A stretch of DNA of 64,000 nt from assembly GCA_964577055.1 (NCBI GenBank), contig CAZNWC010000009.1:62001-126000 (forward strand), read 5' to 3'. Of this stretch, positions 39,192 to 47,696 are shown one piece after another. A model generated the notes under the pieces. It saw nothing but the letters and a program-made list of their open reading frames with translations. It searched no databases and was not told where the DNA came from. A program made the position numbers and the translations under genes. Source of the DNA: PNNG01 sp964577055 (lineage in GTDB: Bacteria; Bacteroidota; Bacteroidia; UBA7662). Position 1 is the stretch's first letter; each line of letters starts with the position of its first letter.

Positions 39192-41672
39192 TTATTTTTC
39201 GTTCAGGCGGTTCAATAACTGTTCCAAAGAATACTCATCAGGAATTAAAACTTCGCGGGCCTTGCTGCCTTCGAAGGGGCCTACCACGCCGGCGGCTTCC
39301 AACTGGTCTATCAATCGGCCGGCACGGTTGTAACCCAATTTCATGCGACGCTGCAACAAGGAGGTAGAGCCCTGTTGGTTTTGCACAATCACCCGGGCGG
39401 CATCTTCAAAGAGCGGGTCGCGGTCGTTGGGGTCGAAATCGGCCACGCCACTGCTTTCTTCACCGCTGCTGTATTCGGGCAGGAGGAAGGCGTCGGGGTA
39501 GCCGCGTTGTCCGCCAATGTATTCGCAAATGGCCTCCACTTCGGGCGTATCTACAAAGGCGCACTGCAGACGGATGAGGTTCGAACCCAGCGACAACAAC
39601 ATATCGCCTCGTCCGATGAGCTGCTCGGCACCACCGGCATCCAAGATGGTGCGGCTGTCGATTTTGGAGCTCACCTTGAAGCCAATGCGGGCCGGGAAAT
39701 TGGCCTTGATGGTGCCTGTGATGATGTTCACCGAGGGGCGCTGGGTGGCCACAATCAGGTGGATGCCCACGGCACGGGCCAACTGCGCCAAACGGGCAAT
39801 GGGCGTTTCAATCTCCTTGCCGGCGGTCATGATGAGGTCGGCAAATTCGTCGATTACCACCACGATGTAGGGCAAAAAGCGGTGGCCGTTGTTCGGATTG
39901 AGCTTGCGTTTGCGGAATTTGGTGTTGTACTCAATGAGGTTCCGCACCTGCGCGTCTTTGAGCAGGTCGTACCGCTTGTCCATTTCAATACACAACGAAT
40001 TCATGGTGTCTACCACCTTCATGGTGTCGGTAATGATGGCATCGTCGGTGCCCGGCAGCTTGGCCAAAAAGTGCCGTTCGATGTGTTTGAACAGGGATAA
40101 TTCGACCTTTTTGGGGTCGACCAGCACAAATTTGAGCTCCGACGGATGCCGCTTGTAGAGCAGCGATACCAGGATGGCATTCAAGCCCACCGATTTACCC
40201 TGACCGGTGGCACCTGCCATGAGCAAGTGCGGCATTTTGGCCAGATCGGTGATGAAAATTTCGTTGGCAATGGTTTTTCCCAAGGCAACGGGCAACTCCA
40301 TATCGCTGTTGACAAATTTGTCGCTGGCCAACAACGAACGCATGCTGACCACTTCTTTGTGCTGGTTGGGCACTTCAATGCCGATAGTGCCTTTGCCCGG
40401 CATGGGGGCAATGATGCGGATGCCCAAGGCCGCGAGCGAGAGGGCGATGTCGTCTTCGAGGTTTTTGATTTTGCTAATGCGCACCCCGGCAGCTGGTACA
40501 ATTTCGTAGAGGGTAACGGTAGGCCCTACGGTCGCCCTGATTTTGTCGATTTCGATGTTGTAGTGCCCCAGCGTTTCGATGATCTGGTTTTTGTTTTTCT
40601 CCAGTTCCTCGGCGTTGATTTGCACTTTGCTGGTGCCGTGTTCTACCAACAACTCAATGGGCGGGTATTTGTAGCTTGAGAGATCGAGTTTGGGGTCATA
40701 CAATTCCTGTTCGCTGAGCACTACGCCGCTTTCGGCCAACACAGCTGGTTCTTCCTCGGCAATTTCTTCGATTTCGAGGGCTGGTCCCATGCTGGCAGTC
40801 ACGGGTGCTGGGTTTTTTAACACCGGCTCTGGAATTTCTTCGTCGGCCAGCTGTTCTTCGTCTTCTTCTAACCACGGGGCTTCGTCTTCTTCGGTTTCGT
40901 TGGCATCGAGGCCGTTGGTGAGGTCGATGGTAGGACTCACTTCTTCTTCACGCGGTTTTACTACCCGCTGCACATTGATACTGGCTTCGGGTGCTTCATC
41001 GTTCTCATCGTCTTCATCGCGCTTTTTTGGGAGGAGTGACGCAGCCTTGAAGCTGAGGTTGTAGCGCACAGCGGCATAGACAGTCCAGTAAGCTGCCACA
41101 AGCAATCCAGTACCCAATGCCCCGGTGAACTTGTTGAGCCAGCCTGCAAGGTATTTGCCAAAGGCGCCACCCCAAGGGAAACCAGTACCCAAAAGACCCT
41201 CAAAAACATAGCCCAAGGTGAATGAAGCCGTGAGCATGAGCAATACGCTTTGGTAAAAATGCCGGGCGATGGGCCATTGGAGGTCAACAAAGATCAAACG
41301 CAGGCTTACCAAGGCAAAGACGAAGACAATGAAAAAGGAGGACACGCCAAATCCGGCAAACATGAAGGTATGCGCCAACCAAGCACCGAGACGCCCCAGC
41401 CAGTTGTCGGCTTCAATCTCACCATTGGTTAAAAACGACCAGGCGCTGCCGGTTACCAAACTTTGGTCGTGCTGCCAGGTGAAAAGATACGACAGCATGG
41501 AAATGCCCAAAATGACCGTAAACAGCAGTAAACCAAAGCCGGCGATGTTCCGCAGGGCGTTGCCAGTGAGCATTTCGCTGAAATTGGCCAGCTCAAAAGA
41601 TTTACCTGAACTGCTTTTCGCCGGACTACCTTCTTTTTTGGGTTGATTGACTTTTTTGGGCTCGTTGCGCAT
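39192..41672 (-). CDS. ftsK: DNA translocase FtsK/SpoIIIE
   Basis: An 826-residue hexameric motor that clears chromosome ends through the division septum. N-terminal residues 40-195 hold four or five membrane helices; then an acidic, Glu-rich linker (about 225-325); then the motor with Walker A (AGATGQGKSVGLNA) and Walker B (VVVIDEFADLI); and finally a gamma winged-helix domain (STSLLQRRMKLGYNRAGRLIDQLE) that reads KOPS-type sequences. Complete. A TATTTTTG box lies 16 nt before the ATG. Confidence 0.96.
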   Translation of the reverse strand: MRNEPKKVNQPKKEGSPAKSSSGKSFELANFSEMLTGNALRNIAGFGLLLFTVILGISMLSYLFTWQHDQSLVTGSAWSFLTNGEIEADNWLGRLGAWLAHTFMFAGFGVSSFFIVFVFALVSLRLIFVDLQWPIARHFYQSVLLMLTASFTLGYVFEGLLGTGFPWGGAFGKYLAGWLNKFTGALGTGLLVAAYWTVYAAVRYNLSFKAASLLPKKRDEDDENDEAPEASINVQRVVKPREEEVSPTIDLTNGLDANETEEDEAPWLEEDEEQLADEEIPEPVLKNPAPVTASMGPALEIEEIAEEEPAVLAESGVVLSEQELYDPKLDLSSYKYPPIELLVEHGTSKVQINAEELEKNKNQIIETLGHYNIEIDKIRATVGPTVTLYEIVPAAGVRISKIKNLEDDIALSLAALGIRIIAPMPGKGTIGIEVPNQHKEVVSMRSLLASDKFVNSDMELPVALGKTIANEIFITDLAKMPHLLMAGATGQGKSVGLNAILVSLLYKRHPSELKFVLVDPKKVELSLFKHIERHFLAKLPGTDDAIITDTMKVVDTMNSLCIEMDKRYDLLKDAQVRNLIEYNTKFRKRKLNPNNGHRFLPYIVVVIDEFADLIMTAGKEIETPIARLAQLARAVGIHLIVATQRPSVNIITGTIKANFPARIGFKVSSKIDSRTILDAGGAEQLIGRGDMLLSLGSNLIRLQCAFVDTPEVEAICEYIGGQRGYPDAFLLPEYSSGEESSGVADFDPNDRDPLFEDAARVIVQNQQGSTSLLQRRMKLGYNRAGRLIDQLEAAGVVGPFEGSKAREVLIPDEYSLEQLLNRLNEK

Positions 41673-41688
41673 GCGGTTGTAAGAAGGT

Positions 41689-41696
41689 CAAAAATA
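41689..41696 (-). promoter_or_regulatory. -7 box (TATTTTTG) of ftsK
   Basis: Exact TAnnTTTG on the minus strand, 16 nt upstream of the ftsK ATG. Confidence 0.6.
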
Positions 41697-41708
41697 GTAA
41701 TTTATTGC

Positions 41709-41842
41709 AGACCGCTTGCTGATAGACCGCTCACTGTGTTCGCTTTTTAGACCGCTCACTGCGTTCGCTTTTTAGACCGCTCGCTGCGCTCGCTGATAGA
41801 GCGCTCGCAGGGCTCGCTTTTCAGACCGTTCGCAGCCCTCGT
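41709..41842. repeat. Degenerate 25-bp tandem repeat (agaccgctc...gttcgcttttt), about 5 units
   Basis: Units of 24-26 bp with core AGACCGCTCRCTGYGYTCGC; the last two have drifted. Lies between the two minus-strand operons. Confidence 0.85.
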
Positions 41843-41885
41843 TGGTGAATACGTCGGCTGATTGCGTGGAATAATGCCACGTCAG

Positions 41886-41930
41886 CTCCGTGTCCTCCGT
41901 GTCCTCCGTGTCCTCCGTGTTCTCCGTGTT
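41886..41930. repeat. 9-bp tandem repeat CTCCGTGTC x 5
   Basis: Three units of ctccgtgtc then two of ctccgtgtt, without interruption, 19 bp before the stop of the M28 gene. Confidence 0.92.
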
Positions 41931-41948
41931 AAAGATGAAGACCGCAGG

Positions 41949-42920
41949 CTATTCATGATACAGGGTATGCAGCACCGTTTGACCTACAGCCTTCAAGGTG
42001 TTTTTGTCGATGCCTTCCAGGACATCGTCGTGGGTGTGCCAATAGGCGCCGAAGCCGGTGGGGGTGGTGGGGTCGTGTTGGATGATGTCAATCATGGGAA
42101 TGCCGGCGATTTTGTTCACATAGTAGTGGTCGTCGGTAATGCCGCTGCTTTGCTGGTAGGTGAAATGCTGCTTGTAGCCCAGGTCAAAGGCATGGTTCCA
42201 TACTTTGCGCATGACGTGTGGTGCGTAATACATCGAAAAGCCTTCCATGAAAAATTGCGCATCGCGGGCGCCAACCATGTCGAGCAGGATGCCATAATGG
42301 GCTTTGTAGCCAGCTTTGTGCGGATTGGCCGACCAATGCTGAGAACCCAGACAGTAGCTGTCGGCCGAATCGGGGTGGCCATAGTCTTCCAAATCGAATA
42401 AAACGATGTCGACTCCCACTTTGGTGGGCTGGGCAGCAAGTTGGCGCGCGATTTCGAGCAATACACCTACCCCTGAACCACCGTCGTTGGCGCCATCGAT
42501 GGGCTCGTTTTGGCGTTCGTCGTCTTGGTCGGCACGCGGACGTGTGTCCCAATGTGCGGCCAAGACCACGCGTTTTTCGGCTTCGGGATTGAAGCTCGCG
42601 ATGATGTTCCGCAAGCGGAATACCTTGCCATCGTGGGCTTTGATGTTGGCGTTTTGTTCCATCACCTCGGGGGTGAAGCGGCGCAATTCGGCTACCAAAT
42701 AATCGGCACACTTGGTGTGCGCCTTGCTGCCGGGGGTACGTGGACCAAAAGCCACTTGGGTAGCCACCCACTGGTAGGCACTGTCGGCCGAAAAATCGGG
42801 AACCGCTACTGCCACAACAGGGCTCTCTGCCGGGCTAGTTTCGTCGGCTTTTTCGCTTTTATCATCGCAAGCCCACAAAGCAAGCATGCCAAGCAGCAGA
42901 ATGTGTTTGAAGTTTCGCAT
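41949..42920 (-). CDS. M28-family peptidase / glutaminyl-cyclase-like lipoprotein
   Basis: A 323-residue exported protein with a lipoprotein signal (MRNFKHILLLGMLALWACDD). Zinc-site lines are VVLAAHWDTRP (His, Asp), DGANDGGSGVGVLLE (Asp, Glu) and a later DLEDYGHPD, the pattern shared by M28 aminopeptidases and glutaminyl-peptide cyclotransferases. The single-domain size and DTRP variant favour the cyclotransferase-like branch, but both are possible. It is last in the rhomboid-EEP-cysS operon, 2 nt after cysS. Confidence 0.85.
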   Translation of the reverse strand: MRNFKHILLLGMLALWACDDKSEKADETSPAESPVVAVAVPDFSADSAYQWVATQVAFGPRTPGSKAHTKCADYLVAELRRFTPEVMEQNANIKAHDGKVFRLRNIIASFNPEAEKRVVLAAHWDTRPRADQDDERQNEPIDGANDGGSGVGVLLEIARQLAAQPTKVGVDIVLFDLEDYGHPDSADSYCLGSQHWSANPHKAGYKAHYGILLDMVGARDAQFFMEGFSMYYAPHVMRKVWNHAFDLGYKQHFTYQQSSGITDDHYYVNKIAGIPMIDIIQHDPTTPTGFGAYWHTHDDVLEGIDKNTLKAVGQTVLHTLYHE

Positions 42921-42922
42921 CG

Positions 42923-44398
42923 TTAGGAGAGGGTCCAGCTGCTGCCGGTTTTGCTGTCTTTTACTTGAATGCCGAGGGAGGCCAGGCGGTCGCGGATGGC
43001 GTCGCTGGTTGCCCAGTCTTTGTTGGTTTTGGCTTGTGCCCGCAACTCGAGCAGCAGCTCCATGAGGCCGTCGAGTTTCTGGGAGCCGGCTTCCTGCTCT
43101 TCCTGCAGTCCCAAAATGTCGAATACCATGGTGTTTACGGCTTGCTGCAAGCGGTGCAAATCGGCCGCAGTGAGGCTTTCTTGCTGGGCTTGTACTTTGT
43201 TGGCATAACCAATGGTCTCGTACAGCTGCGCAATGAGGATAGGGGTATTGAGGTCGTCGTTTAAGGCGTCGTAATAGCTGGCAATAAGCGCATCTGCATC
43301 AAAGCTGCTTTCGGCTTGGGCTTCGAGCTTGTTGAGGGTGCGGATGCCCTCCATGAAGCGCTTCAACCCTTTCTCCACCCCTTGCAAAGCTTCGTTGCTG
43401 AAATCGAGCGTACTGCGGTAGTGTGCTTGCAAAATGAAAAAGCGCACAGTCATGGGACTGTAGGCTTGTGTCAGCTTGGCGTGACTGCCCGTGAACAGCT
43501 CGGTAAGGGTGATGAAGTTGCCCAACGACTTGCCCATCTTTTGTCCGTTGATGGTGATCATGTTGTTGTGCATCCAATATTTTACCGGATGGTGGCCGCA
43601 GCTGCCTTGCGACTGGGCAATTTCGCTTTCGTGGTGCGGAAACAGCAGGTCCATGCCGCCCCCGTGTATGTCGAAATGGTCGCCCAAATATTTGGTGCTC
43701 ATGGCCGAACATTCGATGTGCCAGCCCGGAAATCCGTCGCTCCAAGGCGAAGGCCAGCGCATGATGTGTTCGGGTTGTGCATTTTTCCAGAGGGCGAAGT
43801 CGGCAGGATGGCGTTTTTCGTCTTGTCCCTCCAAGGCCCTGCGTTCGTTACCGGCCCCGGCGATGAGGTCTTCGACAATGCGGCCCGACAAACAGCCGTA
43901 ATCGTGTTGTTGGGCGTAGGTCGACACGTCGAAATAAACAGAGCCATTCGATTCATAAGCAAATCCATTGGCAATCAATTGCTCAATCATGGCAATTTGC
44001 TCGATGATGTGTGCCGATGCGCGGGGTTCGATGCTGGGCGGGCGGTTGTTGAGCTCGCGCATGCTTTGGTGGAAGCTGTTGGTGTACAATTGCACCACTT
44101 CCATGGGCTCAAGCTGCTCGAGACGGGCTTTTTTGGCAATTTTATCTTCGCCTTCATCGGCATCGTTTTCCAAATGCCCCACATCGGTGATGTTGCGCAC
44201 ATAGCGCACTTTGTAACCCTTGTGCTCGAGATAGCGCCACAACACGTCGAAGGTTACATACGGACGGGCATGTCCCAAGTGGGCCTCGCCATACACGGTG
44301 GGTCCGCACACATACAGTCCCACATGGGGTGCATGGATCGGATGGAACGTTTCTTTTTGTCGGCTAAGGGTGTTGTAAAGCTGTAAATCGGTGGCCAT
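42923..44398 (-). CDS. cysS: Cysteinyl-tRNA synthetase
   Basis: A 491-residue class I synthetase. It has the zinc/Cys site YVCGPTVYGEAHLGHARPYV (the HLGH form of HIGH), further Zn ligands in WHIECSAMS and HHESEIAQ, and KMGKS in GQKMGKSLGNF (the KMSKS loop). Complete length. A TATCTTTG box lies 5 nt upstream, so cysS can be transcribed from its own leaderless promoter within the five-gene operon. Confidence 0.97.
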   Translation of the reverse strand: MATDLQLYNTLSRQKETFHPIHAPHVGLYVCGPTVYGEAHLGHARPYVTFDVLWRYLEHKGYKVRYVRNITDVGHLENDADEGEDKIAKKARLEQLEPMEVVQLYTNSFHQSMRELNNRPPSIEPRASAHIIEQIAMIEQLIANGFAYESNGSVYFDVSTYAQQHDYGCLSGRIVEDLIAGAGNERRALEGQDEKRHPADFALWKNAQPEHIMRWPSPWSDGFPGWHIECSAMSTKYLGDHFDIHGGGMDLLFPHHESEIAQSQGSCGHHPVKYWMHNNMITINGQKMGKSLGNFITLTELFTGSHAKLTQAYSPMTVRFFILQAHYRSTLDFSNEALQGVEKGLKRFMEGIRTLNKLEAQAESSFDADALIASYYDALNDDLNTPILIAQLYETIGYANKVQAQQESLTAADLHRLQQAVNTMVFDILGLQEEQEAGSQKLDGLMELLLELRAQAKTNKDWATSDAIRDRLASLGIQVKDSKTGSSWTLS

Positions 44399-44403
44399 GG
44401 GAA

Positions 44404-44411
44404 CAAAGATA
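44404..44411 (-). promoter_or_regulatory. -7 box (TATCTTTG) of cysS
   Basis: Exact box on the minus strand, 5 nt before the ATG, in the 23-nt gap after the EEP gene. Confidence 0.65.
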
Positions 44412-44421
44412 CCAAATGGGG

Positions 44422-45531
44422 TTAGCGTTTTGCCGGGTGCAGCGATGCTACCACCGGATAATGGTCGGAATTACGGTTTTTGATGACCAAATGGCTGCCT
44501 ACCTCAAAATGACGGTCGGCCATGATTTGGTCGATGCGAAACGATGGAAATGGGCCCGCATAGGTATTGCCGGTACCATTTCCCTTTTCGGCGAAGGTAT
44601 CGTGCATTTCGCCCCTGATGCGGCGGTGGGCAAAGGAAGCGGGCAAGTCGTTGAAATCGCCACAAAGAATGACCGGGTGGGGAGTGGTATCGAGCAAGGC
44701 ACGCACTTTTTCGGCTTGTTCGGAGCGCTGCCAGGCTGCATCTCTGATTTTGCCAAAAACACGGAGGATGCCTTTGCGTTTTTCGGGGTCATTGGTTGGC
44801 GGAATTCCCTGAAAATAGGGGGCTTCGTGCCCTTTGAGGTGGTTCGATTGGAGGTGGACGTTCACAAAACGAACAGTGTCGTTGGGCGTTACCACATCGG
44901 CCCAAATGCAGGCATTTACCGTTTGGTATACGTGAAAAGGAATGTAGCCCTTGGCAACGATGGGATATTTGCTGAAAATGGCAATGCCCGAATGCATGTC
45001 GTTGCCCGTGAACATGATTTTTTCGAAATAGCCACTTTCAAAGCCAGCCTCACGGAAAAGGCGGTCGGTAAAGCTCCCCTTGCCCCGGTTGCGACTGCGG
45101 TATTCCTGTAAGGCCAGCAGGTCGGGCGCTTGCTTTTGCACGAGTTCCATGATTTGGTTGCGGGTGTTCTGCTGGAGCTCGGCTGTGAGGCCACTTTCAT
45201 TAAAATTGCCCACGTTGTAGGTCATGACCTTGATTTGGCCCGGACTTTTGTCTTGCCGGAAGCTCAGCTGTAGCAGGGCGTTGTTGGTTTGCCAGCCTGC
45301 CAGGAGGGTGATGGCCGACACCGCCACCTGCCAGCGCCTTCCCAATGCCCACCACACCACGAAGCCCAAGTGAATGAGCAGCAAGGGAAGGCCGAGATAG
45401 GGCAAAAACACCAATGGCCAGGCGTTGGTTGGGTCGATATAGGCAGCAGCATACACGCCTGCCGAGAGCAGGCTTGCCAGCACATTCATGCTGAAAACGA
45501 GGTTGCGCATTGCCTTGAGGAACCGCTGCAT
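44422..45531 (-). CDS. Membrane-anchored endonuclease/exonuclease/phosphatase-family protein
   Basis: A 369-residue protein. Residues 8-95 form three membrane helices; the EEP domain begins near 100 (IKVMTYNVGNFN) and has LLALQEYRS, HSGIAIFSKYPIV, NVHLQSNHLKG, VILCGDFNDLPAS and ends RNSDHYPVVASL, covering the catalytic Asn, Glu, Asp and His of the fold. These enzymes cut nucleic acids or phosphoesters such as sphingomyelin or inositol phosphates; substrate here is unknown. The catalytic domain probably faces the periplasm. It follows the second rhomboid by 3 nt. Confidence 0.88.
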   Translation of the reverse strand: MQRFLKAMRNLVFSMNVLASLLSAGVYAAAYIDPTNAWPLVFLPYLGLPLLLIHLGFVVWWALGRRWQVAVSAITLLAGWQTNNALLQLSFRQDKSPGQIKVMTYNVGNFNESGLTAELQQNTRNQIMELVQKQAPDLLALQEYRSRNRGKGSFTDRLFREAGFESGYFEKIMFTGNDMHSGIAIFSKYPIVAKGYIPFHVYQTVNACIWADVVTPNDTVRFVNVHLQSNHLKGHEAPYFQGIPPTNDPEKRKGILRVFGKIRDAAWQRSEQAEKVRALLDTTPHPVILCGDFNDLPASFAHRRIRGEMHDTFAEKGNGTGNTYAGPFPSFRIDQIMADRHFEVGSHLVIKNRNSDHYPVVASLHPAKR

Positions 45532-45534
45532 GCC

Positions 45535-46458
45535 TTATTGTTTACTGGCCCTGAACAATTGTTCTTTTTCTTCTTTGGTGAGGCCATCGTAACCGTTTTG
45601 CGCGATTTTATCGAGAATGCGGTCGATGACTTCCTGGGGCACCCGATTACTGGGGACGGCTTGGGATGGTGTAGCCGATTTGGCTGCTGATGGGTCGCGT
45701 TTGAAGCTTACCCGTAGCCGGCTGCTTTTGCCGCGTGGTCGCAGAACCGTAACCAACCAGTCGACCAGTCGGTTGAACCAAGCGCCCAAATCGTTGCCGG
45801 CACGCAGCTGCTTGATGTATACAAAGCCGAAAATAGCGCCTCCTAAATGTGCAAAATGGCCACCGGCATTGTTTCCGGCCAGACTGAGCAAGTCGAGCAC
45901 CACCATGACCAAGGCCAGGTATTTCAGGGGCACATTGCCAAAAAGGAATAGCCGGATGGTGTAGTCGGGCAACAGCGTTGCGGTACCTACCACGATGGCC
46001 AAAACCGAAGCGGATGCACCCACAGCATCGGCAGTAGGCAGTGCACGGGCAAAAAGTGGAAATACGTTGAAGGCTACAACGTAGGTGATGGCGCCTGCAA
46101 AGCCACCCAAAAAGTAGAGTGCCACCAGTTTTTTATTCCCCAGGTATTCTTGAAAAATGCGGCCCAGCCAATACAGCCAAAGCATATTGAACAAGATGTG
46201 GAAGAAGCCTCCATGCACAAACATATAGGTAAGGGGGCTCCAGGGTTTTTGGAGCAAGCGGGGCAAATAGGCCGGAACGGCCAGCCAGCGGCTGATGGTG
46301 TCGTACCAGCCGGTTCGCAACATCACCAAGGCAAAACCCACCGCCACAAGGTTGAGCAGCACAAATACCAGCACATTCACCAGAATGAGTTGGTTGAGGC
46401 TATCGGATTGGCGGGTAAAGCTGTTCCGCAGGTCGTTGATAAAGGAGTTGCTGCGCAT
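45535..46458 (-). CDS. Rhomboid-family intramembrane serine protease (second of pair)
   Basis: A 307-residue membrane protein with about six helices plus a 75-residue soluble tail. It has PLTYMFVHGGFFHILFNMLWLYWLG (HxxxN oxyanion segment), catalytic Ser in DAVGASASVL and catalytic His in GGHFAHLGG. GASA replaces the more usual GASG; the Ser is kept. The tail contains a run VPQEVIDRILDKIAQNGYDGLTKEEKEQLF, seen in many Bacteroidota rhomboids. The ATG at 46458 shares a base with the stop of the upstream rhomboid. Confidence 0.92.
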   Translation of the reverse strand: MRSNSFINDLRNSFTRQSDSLNQLILVNVLVFVLLNLVAVGFALVMLRTGWYDTISRWLAVPAYLPRLLQKPWSPLTYMFVHGGFFHILFNMLWLYWLGRIFQEYLGNKKLVALYFLGGFAGAITYVVAFNVFPLFARALPTADAVGASASVLAIVVGTATLLPDYTIRLFLFGNVPLKYLALVMVVLDLLSLAGNNAGGHFAHLGGAIFGFVYIKQLRAGNDLGAWFNRLVDWLVTVLRPRGKSSRLRVSFKRDPSAAKSATPSQAVPSNRVPQEVIDRILDKIAQNGYDGLTKEEKEQLFRASKQ

Positions 46459-47183
46459 CAATAAAACCTCAAACGATCGCTGTTGTACCAATATTTTACA
46501 ATGAGGTAGCCAAACAGCATGCCTCCGAGGTGGGCAAAGTGGGCCACATTATCGCGCGGGTTGAATTGCAGGGCTTGGTACAGTTCAAAAATGACATATA
46601 CGGCAGCCAGGTATTTGGCTTTTACCGGAAAAGCAAAAAACAAATACAGGGTACTGTTGGGGAAAAGGTAGGCAAAGGCAATCCAAATGCCTGCCACCGC
46701 ACCACTGGCGCCAATGATGTTGGGCAGGTTTAAAAATTCTTCACGTTGCGCTTCGAGGTAGGCAACACCCGGACCGTCGGCGGTGATTAGTTGCAGGTCG
46801 ATGTTGTTCAGTACAGGTTGCAAGTCGATGAAGTACACAATGAGGTAGTGCAAAAAAGCCGCACCAAAACCGGTAATCATGTAAAAATTGAGGAAGCGCT
46901 TGGCCCCCCATATATTCTCCAATACACTGCCAAACATCCAAAAGGAGAACATATTGAACAAAATGTGGTTGAAGCTGCCGTGCATGAACAAGTGGGTGAC
47001 GGGCTGCCAGATGGCAAAGTCTTGTGCAGCAGGAAAATGGAGGCCCAATAAATCAATCAGGCTGATGCCGTAGCTGTTTTCAAGCACGAAGGTTGCCAGG
47101 AAGAACAAGGCATTGATGATGATGATGTTTTTCACCACCAGGGGAAGGAACTCGAAACGGCCCGGACTGAATTGTGAACTCAT
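46458..47183 (-). CDS. Rhomboid-family intramembrane serine protease (first of pair)
   Basis: A 241-residue rhomboid. It has VTHLFMHGSFNHILFNMFSFWMFG, catalytic Ser in IGASGAVAG and His in VAHFAHLGGMLFG. It lacks the soluble tail of its neighbour. Being first in the operon, it is read from a TATCTTTG box placed 5 nt before the ATG. The two rhomboids are different enough to be old duplicates. Confidence 0.93.
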   Translation of the reverse strand: MSSQFSPGRFEFLPLVVKNIIIINALFFLATFVLENSYGISLIDLLGLHFPAAQDFAIWQPVTHLFMHGSFNHILFNMFSFWMFGSVLENIWGAKRFLNFYMITGFGAAFLHYLIVYFIDLQPVLNNIDLQLITADGPGVAYLEAQREEFLNLPNIIGASGAVAGIWIAFAYLFPNSTLYLFFAFPVKAKYLAAVYVIFELYQALQFNPRDNVAHFAHLGGMLFGYLIVKYWYNSDRLRFY

Positions 47184-47188
47184 GTTGG

Positions 47189-47196
47189 CAAAGATA
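47189..47196 (-). promoter_or_regulatory. -7 box (TATCTTTG) of the rhomboid-cysS operon
   Basis: Exact box, 5 nt before the ATG at 47183; divergent from the box at 47321. Confidence 0.65.
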
Positions 47197-47320
47197 ATTT
47201 ATTTGAGGGGTACTGATACCCCTCTTCGCCAAGCTATAAGTGTAAACGCAGGCTTTTTGTTCGCAAAGGCGCCAGGTTTTGTAAATGGTCGCCCGGCCTT
47301 CGTGAATCGGAGCGAAATGC

Positions 47321-47328
47321 TATTTTTG
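47321..47328 (+). promoter_or_regulatory. -7 box (TATTTTTG) of the small membrane protein-mutL operon
   Basis: Exact box, 5 nt before the ATG at 47334. Confidence 0.65.
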
Positions 47329-47333
47329 CGGAG

Positions 47334-47696
47334 ATGATATTTTCGTTTTTCAAAACTCCCCGTCACCAGCGATTTAACTACGAGCCGCGCTACTACAATC
47401 CCGAAGAGGAAGAGCGTGCCGAGCGCTTGAAAAAGCTGCGTGGTGAAAGCAGCGGTGAGGGGACGGGGGGACGTAAAATCACTTTTCGCCGGCAGCATGC
47501 CAGCTACCAGGAGGCCAGTAAAAAATCGAACCGCAACATCATTTTCCTGGTTTTCCTCATCGCCTCTCTCTTTTTCCTGATTTTTAACGCACTCATCAGC
47601 ATTCAGGTGGCGGTACTCTGTTTGGCCGCCCTCATTGCCTGGCGCTCGGGGGTGTTTACACGCCTGTACCAGCGTTTGCGCGGAGGTGACCGCTGA
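47334..47696 (+). CDS. Small membrane protein of unknown function
   Basis: A 120-residue protein: a charged N-terminal half (NPEEEERAERLKKLRGESS) and two close hydrophobic segments in about 68-105 (IIFLVFLIASLFFLIF, ISIQVAVLCLAALIAW). Small proteins like this often precede mutL in Bacteroidota, but I know no function for them. Its TGA shares a base with the mutL ATG, giving tight coupling. Confidence 0.75.
   Translation: MIFSFFKTPRHQRFNYEPRYYNPEEEERAERLKKLRGESSGEGTGGRKITFRRQHASYQEASKKSNRNIIFLVFLIASLFFLIFNALISIQVAVLCLAALIAWRSGVFTRLYQRLRGGDR

Noticed and set aside
41709..41930. Tandem arrays as a possible CRISPR
   Set aside because: No unique spacers of constant length between conserved repeats, and no cas genes in the window.
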